Shown here piece after piece: positions 5,304-6,761 of a DNA stretch of 6,761 bases (position 1 is its first letter; each line of letters starts with the position of its first letter). The notes under the pieces were generated by a model. That model was not told the DNA's origin and made no database searches. It saw only the letters and a list, made by a program, of their open reading frames with translations. The translations under genes and the position numbers were made by a program. Source of the DNA: JAAEEP01 sp035529155 (GTDB lineage: Archaea > Thermoplasmatota > Thermoplasmata > Methanomassiliicoccales > JAAEEP01); NCBI GenBank assembly GCA_035529155.1, contig DATKXF010000154.1, forward strand, positions 1 to 6,761, given 5' to 3'.

Positions 5304-6561
5304 ATTTTGGGATCATCGAGCGATACTCCTCCGATTTCTCTTTCATACCTAGCTCCAGGTACGCCTCTGAAAGCGCTGCGTACCACCTTATCCGGTCTTC
5401 ATCCTTGGCCACACCCATTCCCTTGCTCAGGTACTTAACGGCGTCTACGGTCTCTCCCAGCCTGAGATTGGATATGCCCAGCAGATACTGGATGTCGGCA
5501 AGTCTTCTACCATCCCCGCTCCTTGCAGTCTCGGGAAGCAGTTGTTCGAGCAGGTCTCTGGCCTCTTCGTACTGTCCAGATTCCACCAGCGCCCTGGAGA
5601 CCTCGCACTCCAGTGTAATGTCGGTCCCCCTCACTAAAGTTCTCGCTTCCTTCAGGGATTCGAGAGCGTCCTCAGGCTGTCCTATTTGAATCAGTAACTT
5701 CCCCTCCATTATGAAAGCGAAGAGGACATCCGATTCAATGCCGGTTCTCAGTGATTTGATGACCTCCAGGCATTCCTCATGATGTTGCGTTCTAAGGGTA
5801 AGCTCGGCCATAAACCTCTTCACCTCTGATCGGTGGCGCTTAGAGGGTTCAGATAACAGCGAACAGGTTGCGTAGAGTTCATCGTCCGCCCTGTTGAGAA
5901 GGTCATTTCCCCGGACGGAGATAAGCATCTCAGCTTCCATGATCCTCCCCGCCATGATCAGGTGATGCAACCGCTCCACATAATCTCCTTCGTTCAACCA
6001 GTAATCGGCGGCGAAACTGTGACAATCCCTCAGCCCTCTTTCATCCAGAAGTTGCAGGACCGATTCACTCAGTTCTTCTGGCATTTCCACGAGGCCGAAC
6101 CTATCCTCGGGGAGGATCGTCACGCTGGTCTCGGGCAGCGCATCTCTTCGAAAAGGTTTGCGAAATATGCATGCCCGGGCCAATAATGGTCTCAGATCGG
6201 GATCCAGTGATCTCCACAGCTCCTCGCCGTTGCATCTTCTGATATCCAGCAGGGGTTTGACATCGATGCCCTCCTTCTCGGCGAACTCCCGGATTCTTCT
6301 TGCCTTCTCCTCTCCTCTCTGAGAAAGGAAATACACCTTCCTTCTGTTCTTTCCCTTGCGGATGTGGGCAAGCCTTTCAGCAACATCGTCACTTTCCTTC
6401 AGCTTCTTGAGTTCGATGGCTGCATGAGCCCTCGATATCCTTAGCGCGGATGCGATCCCGTCTTGGCTAACATCGAACGGTACGTCGTATTCATCCTGGT
6501 ACTTCGAGAATTGCGAAAGGTGCAACAAAATCCTCTCGCCAACGGTGAGGGGGCCTGACAT
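5263..6561 (-). CDS. Winged-helix/TPR protein, probable transcriptional regulator
   Basis: A 432-residue protein of unknown specific role. Residues 5-95 form a winged helix: helices around 5-18 and 33-41, a recognition helix near 43-55, and a basic wing (HIRKGKNRRKVYFL, 66-79). Residues 114-145 (ELWRSLDPDLRPLLARACIF...) resemble the helical module that follows the NTPase in STAND/MalT-type regulators, but there is no Walker A or B motif. From about 187 to 420 come TPR-like helix pairs, clearest at PEDALESLKEARTLV, QYEEARDLLEQLLP, ETVDAVKYLSKGM and MKEKSEEYRSM. No signal peptide or membrane segment is seen, so it is cytoplasmic. The TPR array suggests a protein partner or ligand modulates DNA binding (inference). 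The ATG at 6561 is set by a TATA box about 27 nt upstream and no SD, implying a leaderless mRNA. The last 41 nt overlap pheS antisense, so the two transcripts converge. Confidence 0.82.
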   Translation of the reverse strand: MSGPLTVGERILLHLSQFSKYQDEYDVPFDVSQDGIASALRISRAHAAIELKKLKESDDVAERLAHIRKGKNRRKVYFLSQRGEEKARRIREFAEKEGIDVKPLLDIRRCNGEELWRSLDPDLRPLLARACIFRKPFRRDALPETSVTILPEDRFGLVEMPEELSESVLQLLDERGLRDCHSFAADYWLNEGDYVERLHHLIMAGRIMEAEMLISVRGNDLLNRADDELYATCSLLSEPSKRHRSEVKRFMAELTLRTQHHEECLEVIKSLRTGIESDVLFAFIMEGKLLIQIGQPEDALESLKEARTLVRGTDITLECEVSRALVESGQYEEARDLLEQLLPETARSGDGRRLADIQYLLGISNLRLGETVDAVKYLSKGMGVAKDEDRIRWYAALSEAYLELGMKEKSEEYRSMIPKSTRWSSASACPGR

Positions 6562-6584
6562 GTTTCATGGGACTTCATTGAGCC

Positions 6585-6592
6585 ATTATAAA
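6585..6592 (-). promoter_or_regulatory. TATA box of the winged-helix/TPR gene
   Basis: TTTATAAT on the minus strand is centred about 27 nt upstream of the ATG at 6561. Archaeal initiation normally falls 22-27 nt past the TATA centre, so the transcript should begin at or next to the start codon. No SD is present in the intervening bases. Confidence 0.6.
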
Positions 6593-6605
6593 CATTGAGA
6601 GCAGA

Positions 6606-6622
6606 ATTACACTAGATGTAAT
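6606..6622. repeat. Perfect 6-5-6 inverted repeat, candidate operator
   Basis: ATTACA-CTAGA-TGTAAT lies 14 bp upstream of the TATA box of the winged-helix/TPR gene and 89 bp before the DTD2 gene. Its size and place suit a dimeric winged-helix regulator, possibly the neighbouring one. The rest of the 149-bp gap (6562-6710) shows no RNA gene; a clear TATA box for the plus-strand gene was not found. Confidence 0.5.
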
Positions 6623-6710
6623 AACCAAGAGGAAGTGAGATCGGCGCAGGTACTTGCTCAACATCACCTGAAGGCAACCCTCTTACATCATTATTGGAAT
6701 TACCCAAGTG

Positions 6711-6761
6711 ATGAAGCTACTCTTATGCAGTGAGGCCGACAACGCAAGCGTCAATATCAGG
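6711..6761 (+). CDS. dtdA: D-aminoacyl-tRNA deacylase, archaeal DTD2 type (5' fragment)
   Basis: Only the first 17 codons are present, reading MKLLLCSEADNASVNIR before the window ends. This opening closely follows the archaeal/plant DTD2 (GEK1, DUF516) N-terminal pattern, in which a short hydrophobic strand is followed by a SxxDxAS-NI motif. The family hydrolyses D-amino acids from mischarged tRNA. The ATG at 6711 is the start; GTG at 6708 directly precedes it in frame. No clear SD. Identification rests on a short stretch remembered from the family, so it is probable rather than certain. It would fit the translation-quality theme of trpS, trmO and pheS. Confidence 0.68.
   Translation, partial: MKLLLCSEADNASVNIR

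Noticed and set aside
6623..6710. A tRNA or small RNA gene between the palindrome and dtdA
   Set aside because: No cloverleaf arms or T-loop consensus could be found on either strand.

Overview
The window looks archaeal and most likely euryarchaeal of the Thermoplasmata type. This rests on TATA/BRE promoters, GGTGATC-type Shine-Dalgarno sites, archaeal/eukaryotic-type TrpRS and PheRS-alpha, an archaeal-type D-aminoacyl-tRNA deacylase start, and a winged-helix plus TPR protein. The lineage is my inference; domain-level assignment to Archaea is much firmer. GC is about 55-60% in the genes I counted, apart from one sharp AT-rich patch inside pheS.

Positions 1-2115 (minus strand, read right to left) hold a compact ubiquitin-like conjugation locus: a UBA3/ThiF-like E1 (2115-1264), a ubiquitin-like modifier ending directly in Gly-Gly (1182-943), a canonical E2 with HPN tripeptide and catalytic Cys (942-433), and an Rpn11-like JAMM deubiquitinase (436 to beyond base 1, cut by the window edge). 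The last three are fused head to tail: the modifier stop abuts the E2 start, and the E2 stop overlaps the protease start by 4 nt. Together they cover activation, modifier, conjugation and removal. No RING or other E3 is visible; it could lie to the left of the window.

Positions 2116-2191 are a divergent promoter region with one TATA element that can serve both directions. From 2192 to 5303 runs a plus-strand translation operon: trpS, trmO (tRNA t6A37 methyltransferase family) and pheS. pheT is not adjacent. pheS carries a roughly 470-bp low-GC segment (about 39% against 57-60% on both sides) within an intact reading frame.

Positions 5263-6561 (minus strand) encode a winged-helix/TPR protein whose 3' end overlaps pheS by 41 nt in the convergent direction. 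Its promoter places the transcription start almost at the ATG, so the mRNA is probably leaderless. The 149-bp stretch 6562-6710 holds that promoter and a perfect 6-5-6 inverted repeat. At 6711 the first 17 codons of a plus-strand D-aminoacyl-tRNA deacylase (DTD2 type) begin and run off the window.

The plus-strand genes all serve tRNA charging, modification or proofreading. The minus-strand locus is an apparently complete, minimal, eukaryote-like ubiquitin-type system minus the E3, and it is the main point of interest.
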